Source: Herminiimonas arsenicoxydans
GTDB taxonomy: Bacteria > Pseudomonadota > Gammaproteobacteria > Burkholderiales > Burkholderiaceae_D
DNA: 64,000 nucleotides
Assembly: GCA_000026125.1 (NCBI GenBank)
Contig: CU207211.1
Span: 1 to 64,000 of the forward strand
Reading direction: 5' to 3'
Shown: positions 37,158-46,873 of the stretch, piece after piece
How positions within the stretch are numbered: the stretch's first letter is position 1
How the letters are laid out: every line of letters begins with the position of its first letter
Notes under the pieces: model-generated
Told to the model about the DNA's origin: nothing
Database searches by the model: none
What the model saw: the letters and a program-made list of their open reading frames with translations, nothing else
Made by a program: the position numbers and the translations under genes

Positions 37158-40100
37158 ATGAATTTTTCTTCCTTCTCGATCAAGAATCCGATTCCGGCCA
37201 TCATGCTGTTTGTGCTGCTGGGCCTGGCAGGCTTGCTGTCTTTTAAAAGTGCTGCGGTGCAGGATTTTCCTGATATCGAATTGCCGATAGTAACGGTCAG
37301 CGCGGCGTTGTCCGGCGCTGCGCCGGCGCAACTGGAAACCGAAGTCGCGCGCAAGATAGAAGATTCGGTAGCGACGCTGCAGGGTGTCAAGAATATCTAT
37401 ACCAAAGTGCTGGACGGTCTGGTCACCGTAACGGTCGAGTTCATACTGGAAAAGAATTTGTCGGATGCAGTCAATGATGTGCGCGACGCCGTGGCTAGTG
37501 TGCGCGCTGATTTGCCGGCCGAGTTGCGCGATCCTACAGTGACCAAGGCCTCGACTGCCGGGCGCGTGGTGCTGACGTTTACTGCCGCTGCGGCGCCGGG
37601 TAGTGCGCTGGATGAGCAGGAATTAAGCTGGTTTGTCGATAACACTGTATCCAAGGCCATCCTCGCCGTGCCGGGCATAGGTGCGGTCAAGCGTGTCGGC
37701 GGGGTGACGCGTGAAGTGCGGGTCGAGCTGGATACGGCAAAAATGGCTGCCCTCAATGTTGCTGCCGTCGATGTTTCGCGCCGCCTGAAACTGGTGCAGC
37801 AGGAAGCGCCGGGCGGCCGTGGCGATGTCAGCGGCGCCGAACAATCGGTGCGTACCATCGCCACTGTACAGACGGCGGCCGAACTGGCCGCGATGGATAT
37901 TCCGCTGGCGGATGGCCATCACATCCGGCTTGATCGCGTCGCGACGGTGACCGATACGATAGCCGAGCGCCGTTCGTCGGCATCGCAGGATGGCAAGACC
38001 GTGGTCGGCTTCGAGATTTTTCGCACCAAGGGCGCGAGCGAGCTGGAGGTCGCCAACGGTTCGCGCGCAGCAGTAGCCGCCTTGCAGGAGCGCTATCCGA
38101 ATGTCGTGTTCAAGCTGGCAATCGACAATGCCAAGCCGGTTGAAGAAAATTTCGAAGCATCGATGGAATTGCTGTACGAAGGCGCCTTCCTTGCCGTGCT
38201 GGTGGTGTGGTGGTTTCTGCGCGACTGGCGCGCCACGCTGGTGGCCGCCGCCGCCCTGCCGCTGTCGGTGATTCCAACCTTTCTGGGACTGGCTTATTTT
38301 GGCTATACGCTGAACATGGTGACCCTGCTGTCGCTGGCGCTGGTGGTCGGGGTGCTGGTCGACGATGCGATTGTCGAGATTGAAAATATTTCGCGGCATC
38401 TGCGCATGGGCAAGACACCGATGCAGGCAGCGATGGAAGCCGCCGATGAAATCGGCATGGCGGTGATCGCCACCACCTTTGCACTGGTCGCGGTATTTCT
38501 GCCGACGGCATTCATGGCGGGTATTCCGGGTTTGTTCTTCAAGCAATTCGGCTGGACCGCAGTGCTGGCAATTCTTGCCTCGCTGCTGGTGGCGCGTTTG
38601 CTCACGCCGATGATGGCCGCCTACATACTCAAGCCCACTGCACATCGTGAGGAAAAAGACGGCTGGTTGATGCAACGCTATCTGAAGACGATGCGCTGGT
38701 GTCTGACGCACCGGCTGACCACGGCGATAGCATCCGGTATTTTTTTCTTTGGCTCCATCATGCTGGTACCTTTGCTGCCAACCGGCTTCGTGCCCGCTGC
38801 CGATCGTGCACAAACGCAGATCAATGTCGAGCTGCCGCCCGGCAGCACGCTGGCTGAAACCACGACAGTGGTAGAAGCCGTGCGCACGAAGATAGCGGAG
38901 AATAAAAACATCAAAAGCGTATTCGCTTCCATAGGCGGCGGTTCCAGCGGCGATGCGTTTGCGCCGGGTGCATCTGCCGAAGCGCGGCGTGCGGTGCTGA
39001 CGATTACGACGACGCATCGCAGCGACCGTAAGGAAAAAATGGCGGAGATTGAAGCGCAGATCCGTACTGCCATTGCCGATATTCCGGGCGCACGCTTCAC
39101 CGTCGGCCCGCCCGATACCGGCGTCAAGATGCAGCTGGTTTTGCGCAGCGAAGACCCGGTGGCATTGTTGACGACTGCGCAGAAAGTCGAGCGCGAGTTG
39201 CGCACCCTCAAAGGCATAGGCAATGTCAATTCCAGTGCCTCGCTGGTGCGTCCGGAAATCATCGTGCGTCCGGATTCCGCACGTGCTGCCGATCTGGGCG
39301 TCACCGCCGCCAGCATCGGTGAAACGGTACGCGTTGCGACCGCAGGGGATTACGACACCAGCTTGCCGAAGATGAATCTGAGCGAGCGCCAGGTGCCGAT
39401 ACGCGTCAAGTTGCCGGATGATGTGCGGGCCGACTTGTCTGCAATTGAACGCTTGACGGTGCCGGGCAAAAATGGTCCGGTCATGCTCGGCAATGTCGCC
39501 ACCGTGACGATGGAAAGCGGCCCGGCGCAGATCGACAGGCTCAACCGCAGTCGCAATGTGACTTTCGATGTCGAGCTCGGTACGCGCTCGCTGGGCGATC
39601 TGAATGCCGAAGCGCGTGCGCTGCCGACGCTGCAGAATCTGCCGCCGGCGGTAAAAATTGCCGAACTCGGCGATGCGCAGGAAATGCAGGCGCTGTTCAA
39701 CAGCTTCGGTCTGGCGATGGCAATCGGCGTGTTGTGCATTTACGGCGTGCTGGTACTGCTGTTCAAGGATTTCATGCAGCCGGTGACGATTCTGGCGGCC
39801 TTGCCGCTCTCGATAGGCGGTGCCTTTGTCGCCCTGTTACTGACACGCAGCGCTTTGTCTATGCCGTCGATGATAGGCCTGATCATGCTGATGGGGATCG
39901 TCACCAAGAACTCGATTCTGCTGGTCGATTACGCGATCCTCGCACGCAAGGCAGGCATGAACCGGGTCGATGCCTTAGTCGATGCCTGTCATAAACGCAG
40001 TCGTCCGATTGTGATGACGACCATCGCCATGGGTGCCGGCATGTTGCCGCTGGCTTTGGGCTGGGTAGGCGATCCAAGTTTCCGTTCACCGATGGCCATC

Positions 40101-40277
40101 ACCGTGATCGGCGGCTTGATCACGTCGACCCTGTTGAGCCTGCTGGTGGTGCCGGCGGTGTTTACCTACATCGACGATCTCGAACACTGGCTCAAGCGCA
40201 TGCTGCAGAAGGCGCGCGGCATGGAAGCTGTCGAAGCAGCTGGCAAGCAGCCACAGCTGGGATTGGAAAAGCCATGA
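37158..40277 (+). CDS. RND multidrug efflux permease (HAE1/AcrB class)
   Basis: A 1039-residue proton-driven inner-membrane pump with 12 membrane segments and two large periplasmic loops. Family features: the start SIKNPIPAIMLFVLLGLAGL, the transport segment LVVGVLVDDAIVEIENISRH with the charged Asp pair of TM4, then FMAGIPGLFFKQFGWT. In the second half there are GLIMLMGIVTKNSILLVDYA and the TM12 region. Length is normal. The substrate cannot be read from sequence; exporters of this branch move drugs, solvents or dyes. It overlaps the PIG-L gene by 4 bases. Confidence 0.95.
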   Translation: MNFSSFSIKNPIPAIMLFVLLGLAGLLSFKSAAVQDFPDIELPIVTVSAALSGAAPAQLETEVARKIEDSVATLQGVKNIYTKVLDGLVTVTVEFILEKNLSDAVNDVRDAVASVRADLPAELRDPTVTKASTAGRVVLTFTAAAAPGSALDEQELSWFVDNTVSKAILAVPGIGAVKRVGGVTREVRVELDTAKMAALNVAAVDVSRRLKLVQQEAPGGRGDVSGAEQSVRTIATVQTAAELAAMDIPLADGHHIRLDRVATVTDTIAERRSSASQDGKTVVGFEIFRTKGASELEVANGSRAAVAALQERYPNVVFKLAIDNAKPVEENFEASMELLYEGAFLAVLVVWWFLRDWRATLVAAAALPLSVIPTFLGLAYFGYTLNMVTLLSLALVVGVLVDDAIVEIENISRHLRMGKTPMQAAMEAADEIGMAVIATTFALVAVFLPTAFMAGIPGLFFKQFGWTAVLAILASLLVARLLTPMMAAYILKPTAHREEKDGWLMQRYLKTMRWCLTHRLTTAIASGIFFFGSIMLVPLLPTGFVPAADRAQTQINVELPPGSTLAETTTVVEAVRTKIAENKNIKSVFASIGGGSSGDAFAPGASAEARRAVLTITTTHRSDRKEKMAEIEAQIRTAIADIPGARFTVGPPDTGVKMQLVLRSEDPVALLTTAQKVERELRTLKGIGNVNSSASLVRPEIIVRPDSARAADLGVTAASIGETVRVATAGDYDTSLPKMNLSERQVPIRVKLPDDVRADLSAIERLTVPGKNGPVMLGNVATVTMESGPAQIDRLNRSRNVTFDVELGTRSLGDLNAEARALPTLQNLPPAVKIAELGDAQEMQALFNSFGLAMAIGVLCIYGVLVLLFKDFMQPVTILAALPLSIGGAFVALLLTRSALSMPSMIGLIMLMGIVTKNSILLVDYAILARKAGMNRVDALVDACHKRSRPIVMTTIAMGAGMLPLALGWVGDPSFRSPMAITVIGGLITSTLLSLLVVPAVFTYIDDLEHWLKRMLQKARGMEAVEAAGKQPQLGLEKP

Positions 40278-41029
40278 CGAGCAGCTTGCAGGAAGTGCTG
40301 GAAAACAATCGCCCGGCGCGGCTGGACGAGCTGTCCTTGTCTTCGCCGCTGAGCTTGCTGGTGCTGGCGCCGCATCCGGATGATTTCGATGCGATCGGCG
40401 TGACGCTGAAATTTTTCCATCAACGCGGCGACACGATACATCTGGTGGTATTGACGACCGGTGCCAGCGGTGTGGAAGATGGTTTTTCCGGCGCGCATAC
40501 TGCCGTTGAAAAAGCAGCATTGCGTGAAGCCGAGCAGGCGGCAAGCTGCACATTTTTCGGCTTGCCGCCGGAGCGCCTCAGCTTTCTGCGTTTGCCGCCG
40601 GATGAAAAAGGCAATCCGCGCCTGGATGCGGCCAATCACGCTGCGATACGGGCGCAGATCGCCGCCAGTCAGCCGGACATGGTGTTCATGCCGCACGGGA
40701 ACGACAGCAATGTGACGCATCAACGTACCTATGCCTTGTTTCGCGCGGTGGCTTTGGCGGATAATCTGGATGTGTGGGCAGTGCTGAATCAGGATGCCAA
40801 AACGGTGGCGATGCGCACCGATCTTTATATGCCCTTCGGTGCCGACAGTGCGGAGTGGAAGGCGGAAATGCTGCGCTTGCATTTGTCGCAGCATCAGCGC
40901 AATTTGAATACGCGCGGACAGGGCTTCGATCAGCGCGTGCTGAAGATCAATCGCCAGGCCGGCCCGGCCTTCAAGGCGGATTATGCGGAGCTTTTCGAGC
41001 TGGAGCGCTTCGGCGCAAGTGACAAGTAA
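40274..41029 (+). CDS. PIG-L/LmbE-family deacetylase
   Basis: A 251-residue zinc-dependent deacetylase-type protein. The hallmark LVLAPHPDDFDAIG (AHPDDE-like) supplies the metal His and Asp. A second metal His comes later in HGNDSNVTHQRTY. Family members remove acetyl groups from N-acetylglucosamine conjugates, including mycothiol and bacillithiol precursors. There is no signal peptide, so it acts in the cytoplasm. Its ATG overlaps the pump stop codon (ATGA), so it is translated with the efflux operon. What it modifies in this context is not known. Confidence 0.9.
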   Translation: MTSSLQEVLENNRPARLDELSLSSPLSLLVLAPHPDDFDAIGVTLKFFHQRGDTIHLVVLTTGASGVEDGFSGAHTAVEKAALREAEQAASCTFFGLPPERLSFLRLPPDEKGNPRLDAANHAAIRAQIAASQPDMVFMPHGNDSNVTHQRTYALFRAVALADNLDVWAVLNQDAKTVAMRTDLYMPFGADSAEWKAEMLRLHLSQHQRNLNTRGQGFDQRVLKINRQAGPAFKADYAELFELERFGASDK

Positions 41030-41046
41030 ACAAGCAAGGATGTGAA

Positions 41047-41286
41047 ATGGTTTGTGATTACAGGAAAGTGCTGGATTTGGCCCAGGCAGGAAACTGGGAA
41101 GAAGCGCATGCGCTGGTACAGGTGCATGGCGATGAATTTTCGTGCCGGATTCATGGCTATCTGCACCGGGTCGAAGGCGATCTGGGTAATGCGCGTTACT
41201 GGTATGGCCGCGGCAACAGCAGTTTGCCGCAGAATACGCTGGAAGAAGAATTCAAGTGTTTGTATGACAAGCTCAGCGTCGCATAG
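41047..41286 (+). CDS. Small conserved hypothetical protein
   Basis: A 79-residue protein, a mix of helix-like repeats (DYRKVLDLAQAGNWEEAHAL, then HRVEGDLGNARYWYGRGN) resembling one or two Sel1/TPR-type helical pairs. A GGATG ribosome site lies shortly before the ATG at 41047. It follows the PIG-L gene by 17 bases and may be the last gene of the efflux operon. Function is unknown. Confidence 0.75.
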   Translation: MVCDYRKVLDLAQAGNWEEAHALVQVHGDEFSCRIHGYLHRVEGDLGNARYWYGRGNSSLPQNTLEEEFKCLYDKLSVA

Positions 41287-41306
41287 GCGCTGAGTCAGGG
41301 TCCTAA

Positions 41307-42434
41307 TCAAGGCGCGAATACGCGCGGCAACTCGAGCGTCATGACGGTCCCGTTTGTTTCATCAGAGGTGGCTGAAATGGTGCCGCCGTGCGCCAGCGTA
41401 ATTTCTCGCGCGATGAACAATCCCAGCCCCAGACTGGTCGATGGGCGGCCTGCTTGCTCTTCCTCCACCGAGAGCTGAACCAGCGGCTGGAATATCGTCT
41501 GCAGCGATTCGGGAGGAATCGCGGGGCCGAAATTTTTTATCTGGATCGTTACCGATTCAGTCTTGCCTTCGGCGAGTATGGTGACAGGGTGTTCTTTTCC
41601 CCTGTATTGCGCAGCGTTATTGAGCAAGTTGGTAAACACCTGCTGCAGGCGCACGCTGTCAAACGAGCCGCTCATATCTCCTGTCGTGCTCAGTTCAAAC
41701 GGACATTCGGGATGCACCGCCCTGGCATCATGCAGCGAGGCTTGAAAAATATCCTGCAGATCGGCTTGCTCGAACGTGATCGGCATTTCGCCGCCCAGCT
41801 GCCCGCGCGCATATTCCAGCATGTCATTGACCATCGCCGTCATGGTCGCCGCACTGCGTTTGACGCGACTGCCGACGCGCAGGGTTGCTTCCGTCCCCAC
41901 CCCGGGCAGCGCCAGATAATGGCCCGCCATGGCCATGGCAGCCAGCGGGCTTCTCAAGTCATGTCCGAGAATCGCCAGGAAGGTATCGCGTGTGCGCACC
42001 GTGCTTTCGGAATAGGTGACGACTGACTCCGCCAATCCCTGGTCTATGGCTTCGTTGAAACGCACCATGTCGCGTGTCGTTATTTCTGTAATCTGCGTAA
42101 CGTGCGGCAGCCACAGGCGCAATACGGTGGCCCGCAGCGCGCGGTATTCCGAGGTCAGTTGCAACAGGGAAAAGCCGCTCAGCTGGCGCAACTCGCCATG
42201 CGTGGCGGCGGCACTGTCTTCCGATATATCCATGCCTTTGGACTTCTCGGCCTGCTCCAGCGCGCTTTGTTCGGAGTCGATATCGACGGCCAGTTCTTGC
42301 AGTATCTGCCTGGCGTGATCGCGCAGGGCGCGGGAAGACATATCTTCGGCAGCAGGCAGTAGCGTTTGAGCAAATGCATCCCACTCATTAAGGATTTCTT
42401 CCATGTGCTCGGTGATAAAACGGGATAGTTTCAT
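41307..42434 (-). CDS. Sensor histidine kinase with RsbRD-like N-terminus
   Basis: A 375-residue cytoplasmic kinase. The N-terminal ~150 residues are all-helical and resemble an RsbRD_N sensor domain (ITEHMEEILNEWDAF, HARQILQELAVDIDSEQS). A HisKA dimerisation domain has the phosphoacceptor in FLAILGHDLRSPLAAMA. The HATPase has N-box FTNLLNNAAQYRG and G2 box LGLGLFIAREITLAHGG. No membrane segment is present, so the stimulus is probably internal. No response regulator is adjacent, so it is an orphan kinase. Confidence 0.9.
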   Translation of the reverse strand: MKLSRFITEHMEEILNEWDAFAQTLLPAAEDMSSRALRDHARQILQELAVDIDSEQSALEQAEKSKGMDISEDSAAATHGELRQLSGFSLLQLTSEYRALRATVLRLWLPHVTQITEITTRDMVRFNEAIDQGLAESVVTYSESTVRTRDTFLAILGHDLRSPLAAMAMAGHYLALPGVGTEATLRVGSRVKRSAATMTAMVNDMLEYARGQLGGEMPITFEQADLQDIFQASLHDARAVHPECPFELSTTGDMSGSFDSVRLQQVFTNLLNNAAQYRGKEHPVTILAEGKTESVTIQIKNFGPAIPPESLQTIFQPLVQLSVEEEQAGRPSTSLGLGLFIAREITLAHGGTISATSDETNGTVMTLELPRVFAP

Positions 42435-42538
42435 GCGCGTATTTTGCTAGGGACTGTAGAGAATATCGGAAGGATGCATTGTCGGCTTTGTTGCGGGTAC
42501 AAGCTGGCAATGCTCCGGTCCGCTGCAAGCCGGGCAAT

Positions 42539-43045
42539 TCAATCTGCAGGTTTCCGGAAACCGCTTTCCATCCATTTTTCGGCACTGCTGCGCGTCAATT
42601 TGAATGATGGCAGCACGCGCACTTCGGCCAGTTGTGCGCCGTCTTCATCCTGTGCACTGAGCAGTGCATACGGATCGTCTTCATCGGGTACGATATCCAG
42701 TGCGACCGTGATAGTGCCTGTCGCGGCGTTCACTGCCACGCTCTTGTGCAGCATTGCATGCAATTGCTGCTCGTGTCTGCGCAAGACTTCGGCGGCGGTC
42801 TTGACCAGCGTGTGAAAAGCCGGTGTATCCAGCGGCTTGGGATTTTTCTTGTCGCGCCCCATCGTCCACGGACCGACCAGTGCAGGCTCGGCTTCGCCAT
42901 CCTTGATCATTTCCACGGCCCAGCCTTCACCGTCTTCATTCCTGATGACGCGGGCAGTCCAGCCATCATCACGCCACAGGCGCGCTTCATGGATGGCGCT
43001 GTCGTGATCTGCTTCATTGTCTTCCTGCCATTCCGCGTTGTGCAT
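42539..43045 (-). CDS. Conserved hypothetical protein
   Basis: A 168-residue acidic, soluble protein (WQEDNEADHDSAIHEARLWR, then GWAVEMIKDGEAEPALVGPW). Later parts have strands around TGTITVALDIVPDEDDPYAL. Clear amphipathic segments suggest a folded protein. No domain is recognised. It stands between an orphan kinase and an acyltransferase with the opposite strand. Confidence 0.7.
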   Translation of the reverse strand: MHNAEWQEDNEADHDSAIHEARLWRDDGWTARVIRNEDGEGWAVEMIKDGEAEPALVGPWTMGRDKKNPKPLDTPAFHTLVKTAAEVLRRHEQQLHAMLHKSVAVNAATGTITVALDIVPDEDDPYALLSAQDEDGAQLAEVRVLPSFKLTRSSAEKWMESGFRKPAD

Positions 43046-43256
43046 GCGAACTCGCCTCTGTTGATTGTTCGGGGTCGCATATCATAGGCTAATTTCATAG
43101 GGCGATCGCTGATAGCCGCAGGCAATTGTTGGTTTCAGCGGAGTGGGGTAAGTAGGTGTAGACTTGCGCCCTGGCCGATCTTTGGCCGGCAACATGGCTG
43201 AAAAGTCTCTTCTGGCCCGCTGGCCGCATCAAACAATATCCACGAAATCCGAATTC

Positions 43257-44360
43257 ATGCGTAGTGCTTCAAGAATGCCTTGCGTCGATGCGCTCAAGGC
43301 GATTGCCTGTTTGTTCATTGTTCTCCATCACCTCGCGTTTTACGGCCCGATGTCGGATATCGCTTATCCGTTCATGCCGACGGCAATCGATCTGCTTTAC
43401 CAATACGGTCGCATGGCGGTGCAGGCTTTTTTTGTGATTGCCGGATTTTTGCTGGCGGCAAAATTTGCGCCGCATGGCAAGACCCTGGTCGGCAATCCGC
43501 TGTATTCGATTTATCAGCGCTATCTGCGATTGGCGATTCCCTACCTGGTTGCATTGGTGTTCGCGATCCTGTGTGCGGCGCTGGCGCGCGAATGGCTGAG
43601 CGACGATTCCATCCCTGACGTTCCGGATTTTGCACAGCTATGGTCGCATGTGTTTTTCCTGCAGGATCTGGTGGGAGAGGAAGCCCTGTCTGCCGGAGTC
43701 TGGTATGTGGCGATCGATTTGCAGCTGTTCGCCCTTGCCGCGATGTTGCTGTGGAGCGCGGGAAAAATCGAGGCGCGCTATTCTGTGCCGGCATTCATCG
43801 GCCCCGTCTTGATCGCCCTGCTGACGATGGTATCGCTGTTCGTCTTCAATCTGAATGAAGCGTGGGATACCACCGCGCTGTACTTCTTCGGCGCTTACGG
43901 TTTGGGTGCGCTCGCTTACTGGGTCTCACGGCGTCGCCGTGGCATGCTCTGGCTTGCATTACTGAGCATGGTGGTGATCGTTGCACTGCTGCTGGATTTT
44001 CGTTCGCGCATTCTGGTGGCCGGTTGCGTGATGCTGATACTCGGGCTGGCGCGCCAGACGGGTGTATTGGAGCAATGGCAGATGCCGCGCATGCTGACCT
44101 ATCTCGGCCGTATTTCGTACTCGGTATTTCTGATCCACTTTCCTCTGTGCATGATCGTGAATGCGGTCTTCTTCCATTTCTTTCCGCAAGCGCCGCTTGC
44201 GAATCTGCTCGGCATGCTGATTGCGTTAGGTGTCAGCATAGGAGGAGGTGCATTGTTGTTCGCCTGGGTTGAGAACCGGCCGGCCGCTGGCAGAAAACGC
44301 TTGCTGGCACCTGCCGGCCTGCTGGTGGGTAGTCTGCTGGTAGCGCAGCAGATCAGCTGA
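43257..44360 (+). CDS. Acyltransferase-3 family membrane protein (OafA/YrhL type)
   Basis: A ~367-residue inner-membrane protein with about ten hydrophobic helices. The first has the family motif ALKAIACLFIVLHHLAFYGP, where the conserved His pair and upstream Asp are part of the acyl-transfer site. Later motifs such as RYLRLAIPYLVALV and YLGRISYSVFLIHFPL are typical. Members move acyl groups to surface polysaccharides or lipids. The start is uncertain: the ATG at 43257 is preferred on the family N-terminus, with alternatives at 43194 and 43164. Ends before a hairpin. Confidence 0.82.
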   Translation: MRSASRMPCVDALKAIACLFIVLHHLAFYGPMSDIAYPFMPTAIDLLYQYGRMAVQAFFVIAGFLLAAKFAPHGKTLVGNPLYSIYQRYLRLAIPYLVALVFAILCAALAREWLSDDSIPDVPDFAQLWSHVFFLQDLVGEEALSAGVWYVAIDLQLFALAAMLLWSAGKIEARYSVPAFIGPVLIALLTMVSLFVFNLNEAWDTTALYFFGAYGLGALAYWVSRRRRGMLWLALLSMVVIVALLLDFRSRILVAGCVMLILGLARQTGVLEQWQMPRMLTYLGRISYSVFLIHFPLCMIVNAVFFHFFPQAPLANLLGMLIALGVSIGGGALLFAWVENRPAAGRKRLLAPAGLLVGSLLVAQQIS

Positions 44361-44370
44361 TTGTGATACG

Positions 44371-44400
44371 AGTCGCGCCAGCCATCCGGCAGGCGCGACT
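44371..44400. terminator. Hairpin between convergent acyltransferase and norZ
   Basis: A 13-bp stem with one mismatch (AGTCGCGCC... to ...GGCGCGACT) closes an ATCC loop in the 50-base gap between the two convergent genes. No T tract, so termination strength is uncertain. Confidence 0.45.
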
Positions 44401-44410
44401 GCGCGCAGAC

Positions 44411-46684
44411 TCAAGGCACGCGCACGGCGTCCTTCGCAGTTTTTGCATGCGGTGCGATATGGAAAATGCCTAGCACTATCTGCCATGCCACCGCACATGC
44501 GCCGACAATAAAAACGACATCCCCAAAAGTACGTATCCAGCGCAGGGTTTCAAGAAAATCCTGCTGCAGGAATGCTTCGCTACGGGCGTACCACATACCT
44601 TCACTGACGCTGGCCTGGAACTGGAACAGGCCGATCGGCAGCAGGCTGGTGGCGATCATCAGAATCAGGCCGGCGTTCAGCCACCAGAAGCCGGTATGCA
44701 TCAGGCGATGGTTGAATTGTATCTCTGGCCGTATGTAGCGCAATATCAGCAAGACAAAACCGATGGACAGGAAGCCGTAGACGCCGAATAGCGCTGCATG
44801 GGAGTGCACTGCCGTCGTGTTCAAACCTTGCAGGTAGAACAGCGCCACCGGTGTGTTGATCATGAAGCCGAAGATGCCGGCACCGACCATATTCCAGAAA
44901 GCGACGGCGATAAAGCACATTAGCGGCCATTCGATTGCTTTCATCCACGGAGCACGTTCCTTCAGACGCCAGTGTTCCCACGCCTCATACCCGAGCAGGA
45001 TCAAAGGCACGACTTCCAGTGCGCTGAAGGCCGCGCCCACTGCCATGATGGGTGTGCTGGTACCGGAGAAGTACATATGATGGAAGGTGCCGGGCACGCC
45101 GCCGACCATGAACAGGGAAGCGGACGCGAGGCTGGCTGCAGTTGCCACGCGTCTGGATACCAGGCCCATGCTGGAGAAAATGAAGGCCAGTGCCGTGGTG
45201 GCAAAGACTTCAAAAATGCCTTCCACCCACAGATGCACGACCCACCAGCGCCAGTATTCCATGATGGTGATATGTGTGCGTTCGCCATAGAACAGGCCGG
45301 CGCCATAGAACAGGCCGATGGCGATGGTCGAAGTACACAGCAGGGCCAGCAGGTTTTTGTCGCCGCCCTGTTTGAAGGCCGGCAGCATCGCGCGCAACAT
45401 CAGGGCCAGCCAGAACAGGATGCCGATGAACAAGGCCAGTTGCCACAGGCGACCCAGGTCGAGATATTCGTAACCCTGATGTCCAAGCCAGAAATTCAGC
45501 TCGGCTGGCATGATGCCCTTGATCGCGAGAAAGCTGCCGAGGAAAGAGCCGGCCACCACCACCAGCAAGGCGCAGAACAGAATATCGACACCGAGTTTTT
45601 GATATTTCGGATCGCGTCCGCCATGAATGACAGGCGCAAGAAACAGTCCTGCGCTCAGGAAGGCGGTAGCAATCCAGAATATGGCCGCTTGCAGATGCCA
45701 GGTACGGGTGAGCGAGTACGGGAACCATTGCGAAATGTCCAGGCCGTAGAAGTGCTGCCCCTCAATGGTGTAGTGCGCAGTCAGACCGCCCAGAAATACC
45801 TGGAAGATAAACAAGGCCATCACGACCAGCAGGTATTTCCCCAGCGCCTTTTGCGAGGGCGTCAGGCCGACTTGCACCAGTGGATCGGCGCCGGGCGCTT
45901 GCGGATCGGGCGCATGCTGGCGCAGGAAAGACCAGCCCAGCACCAGAAAGCCGATGCCGGCAATCAGGATGATGATGCATGCCAGCGACCACAGCACGTT
46001 TTCAGGCGTAGGGTGATTGCCGATCAGCGGTTCCGGCGGCCAGTTGTTGGTATAGGTGGCAGCGGTGCCGGGACGGTCGGTTGATGCCGCCCATGCCGTC
46101 CAGAAAAAGAACTTGGTCAGATCATCACGGCGGCCGGTATCGGGCAGCGTATTTTCCTTCATCGCGAAGCTGTCGCGCGAGCTGCGCAATTCCGGCGCAT
46201 CGCCGTACAGGCGATGGTAGTAATCGGCAGTTTGCAGCATCGCCTTGGCGCGCCGCTCGGAGACCGTGACGGTACCTGTTTCGGCGTTATACGTATTGCG
46301 GCGATATTCGGTTTTAAGCTGGTATTGCAGTGCAGCCTGCTGTTCGCCGTTGAGTTGTGCAAACGGCTGGCGATAGGTTTCGTGCGCTGCGAGATCGAGC
46401 CAGGCCAGCAGTTCGCGATGCAGCCAGTCGGCAGTCCAGTCGGGCGCCTGATAAGCGCCATGCCCCCAGATTGAGCCCAGTTGCATGCCGCCTGTGCTTT
46501 GCCATGCAGTCTGGCCGTTGAGGATATCCTCGCTGGTCATGAGAACACGGTTGGATGTGGTGGTGACTTGTGCCGGAATCGGCGGGGCCTGCTTGTATAC
46601 TTCGACACCGCTGATGCCGAGTATGGAAAACGTGACAAGCAGAACGGTAATCAGGGTCCACCACAGCTTGCGATATTCGCCCAT
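44411..46684 (-). CDS. norZ: Quinol-dependent nitric oxide reductase (qNor)
   Basis: A 757-residue single-subunit NO reductase that takes electrons from quinol and makes nitrous oxide. The N-terminal part has a long periplasmic region (TSEDILNGQTAWQSTGGMQL) fused to the NorB-like core, as in qNor. Core helices hold the heme and non-heme iron ligands: YSLTRTWHLQAAIFW-like segments, HLWVEGIFEVFATTALAF, HHMYFSGTSTPIMAVGAAFS and HSHAALFGVYGFLSIGFV. The ATG at 46684 has GAGGAGA at ideal spacing; upstream extension is not conserved. It stands alone with no norC. The role is likely detoxification or the NO step of denitrification. Confidence 0.95.
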   Translation of the reverse strand: MGEYRKLWWTLITVLLVTFSILGISGVEVYKQAPPIPAQVTTTSNRVLMTSEDILNGQTAWQSTGGMQLGSIWGHGAYQAPDWTADWLHRELLAWLDLAAHETYRQPFAQLNGEQQAALQYQLKTEYRRNTYNAETGTVTVSERRAKAMLQTADYYHRLYGDAPELRSSRDSFAMKENTLPDTGRRDDLTKFFFWTAWAASTDRPGTAATYTNNWPPEPLIGNHPTPENVLWSLACIIILIAGIGFLVLGWSFLRQHAPDPQAPGADPLVQVGLTPSQKALGKYLLVVMALFIFQVFLGGLTAHYTIEGQHFYGLDISQWFPYSLTRTWHLQAAIFWIATAFLSAGLFLAPVIHGGRDPKYQKLGVDILFCALLVVVAGSFLGSFLAIKGIMPAELNFWLGHQGYEYLDLGRLWQLALFIGILFWLALMLRAMLPAFKQGGDKNLLALLCTSTIAIGLFYGAGLFYGERTHITIMEYWRWWVVHLWVEGIFEVFATTALAFIFSSMGLVSRRVATAASLASASLFMVGGVPGTFHHMYFSGTSTPIMAVGAAFSALEVVPLILLGYEAWEHWRLKERAPWMKAIEWPLMCFIAVAFWNMVGAGIFGFMINTPVALFYLQGLNTTAVHSHAALFGVYGFLSIGFVLLILRYIRPEIQFNHRLMHTGFWWLNAGLILMIATSLLPIGLFQFQASVSEGMWYARSEAFLQQDFLETLRWIRTFGDVVFIVGACAVAWQIVLGIFHIAPHAKTAKDAVRVP

Positions 46685-46873
46685 TTTTTGTCTCCTCAGC
46701 GCATTGTTGTGCAATTCGCACTGGTGCAGTGCATACACAATAACAGGTATTCTTGATGCCACAAAAAATATGGGGCACAGTGTACGGTTGCCTGACGGCG
46801 CAGTGCGGGAGGGAATTTGCTGCATCTTCCGCAGCATGCTGATGAACATGCTGCGGGGGAAAGGACGGTTCTG

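Noticed and set aside
37623..39017. A 464-codon frame opposite the RND pump
   Set aside because: Antisense shadow of a conserved pump; His/Arg-rich and without a ribosome site.
44972..46084. A 370-codon frame opposite norZ
   Set aside because: Antisense to a conserved enzyme; no domain.
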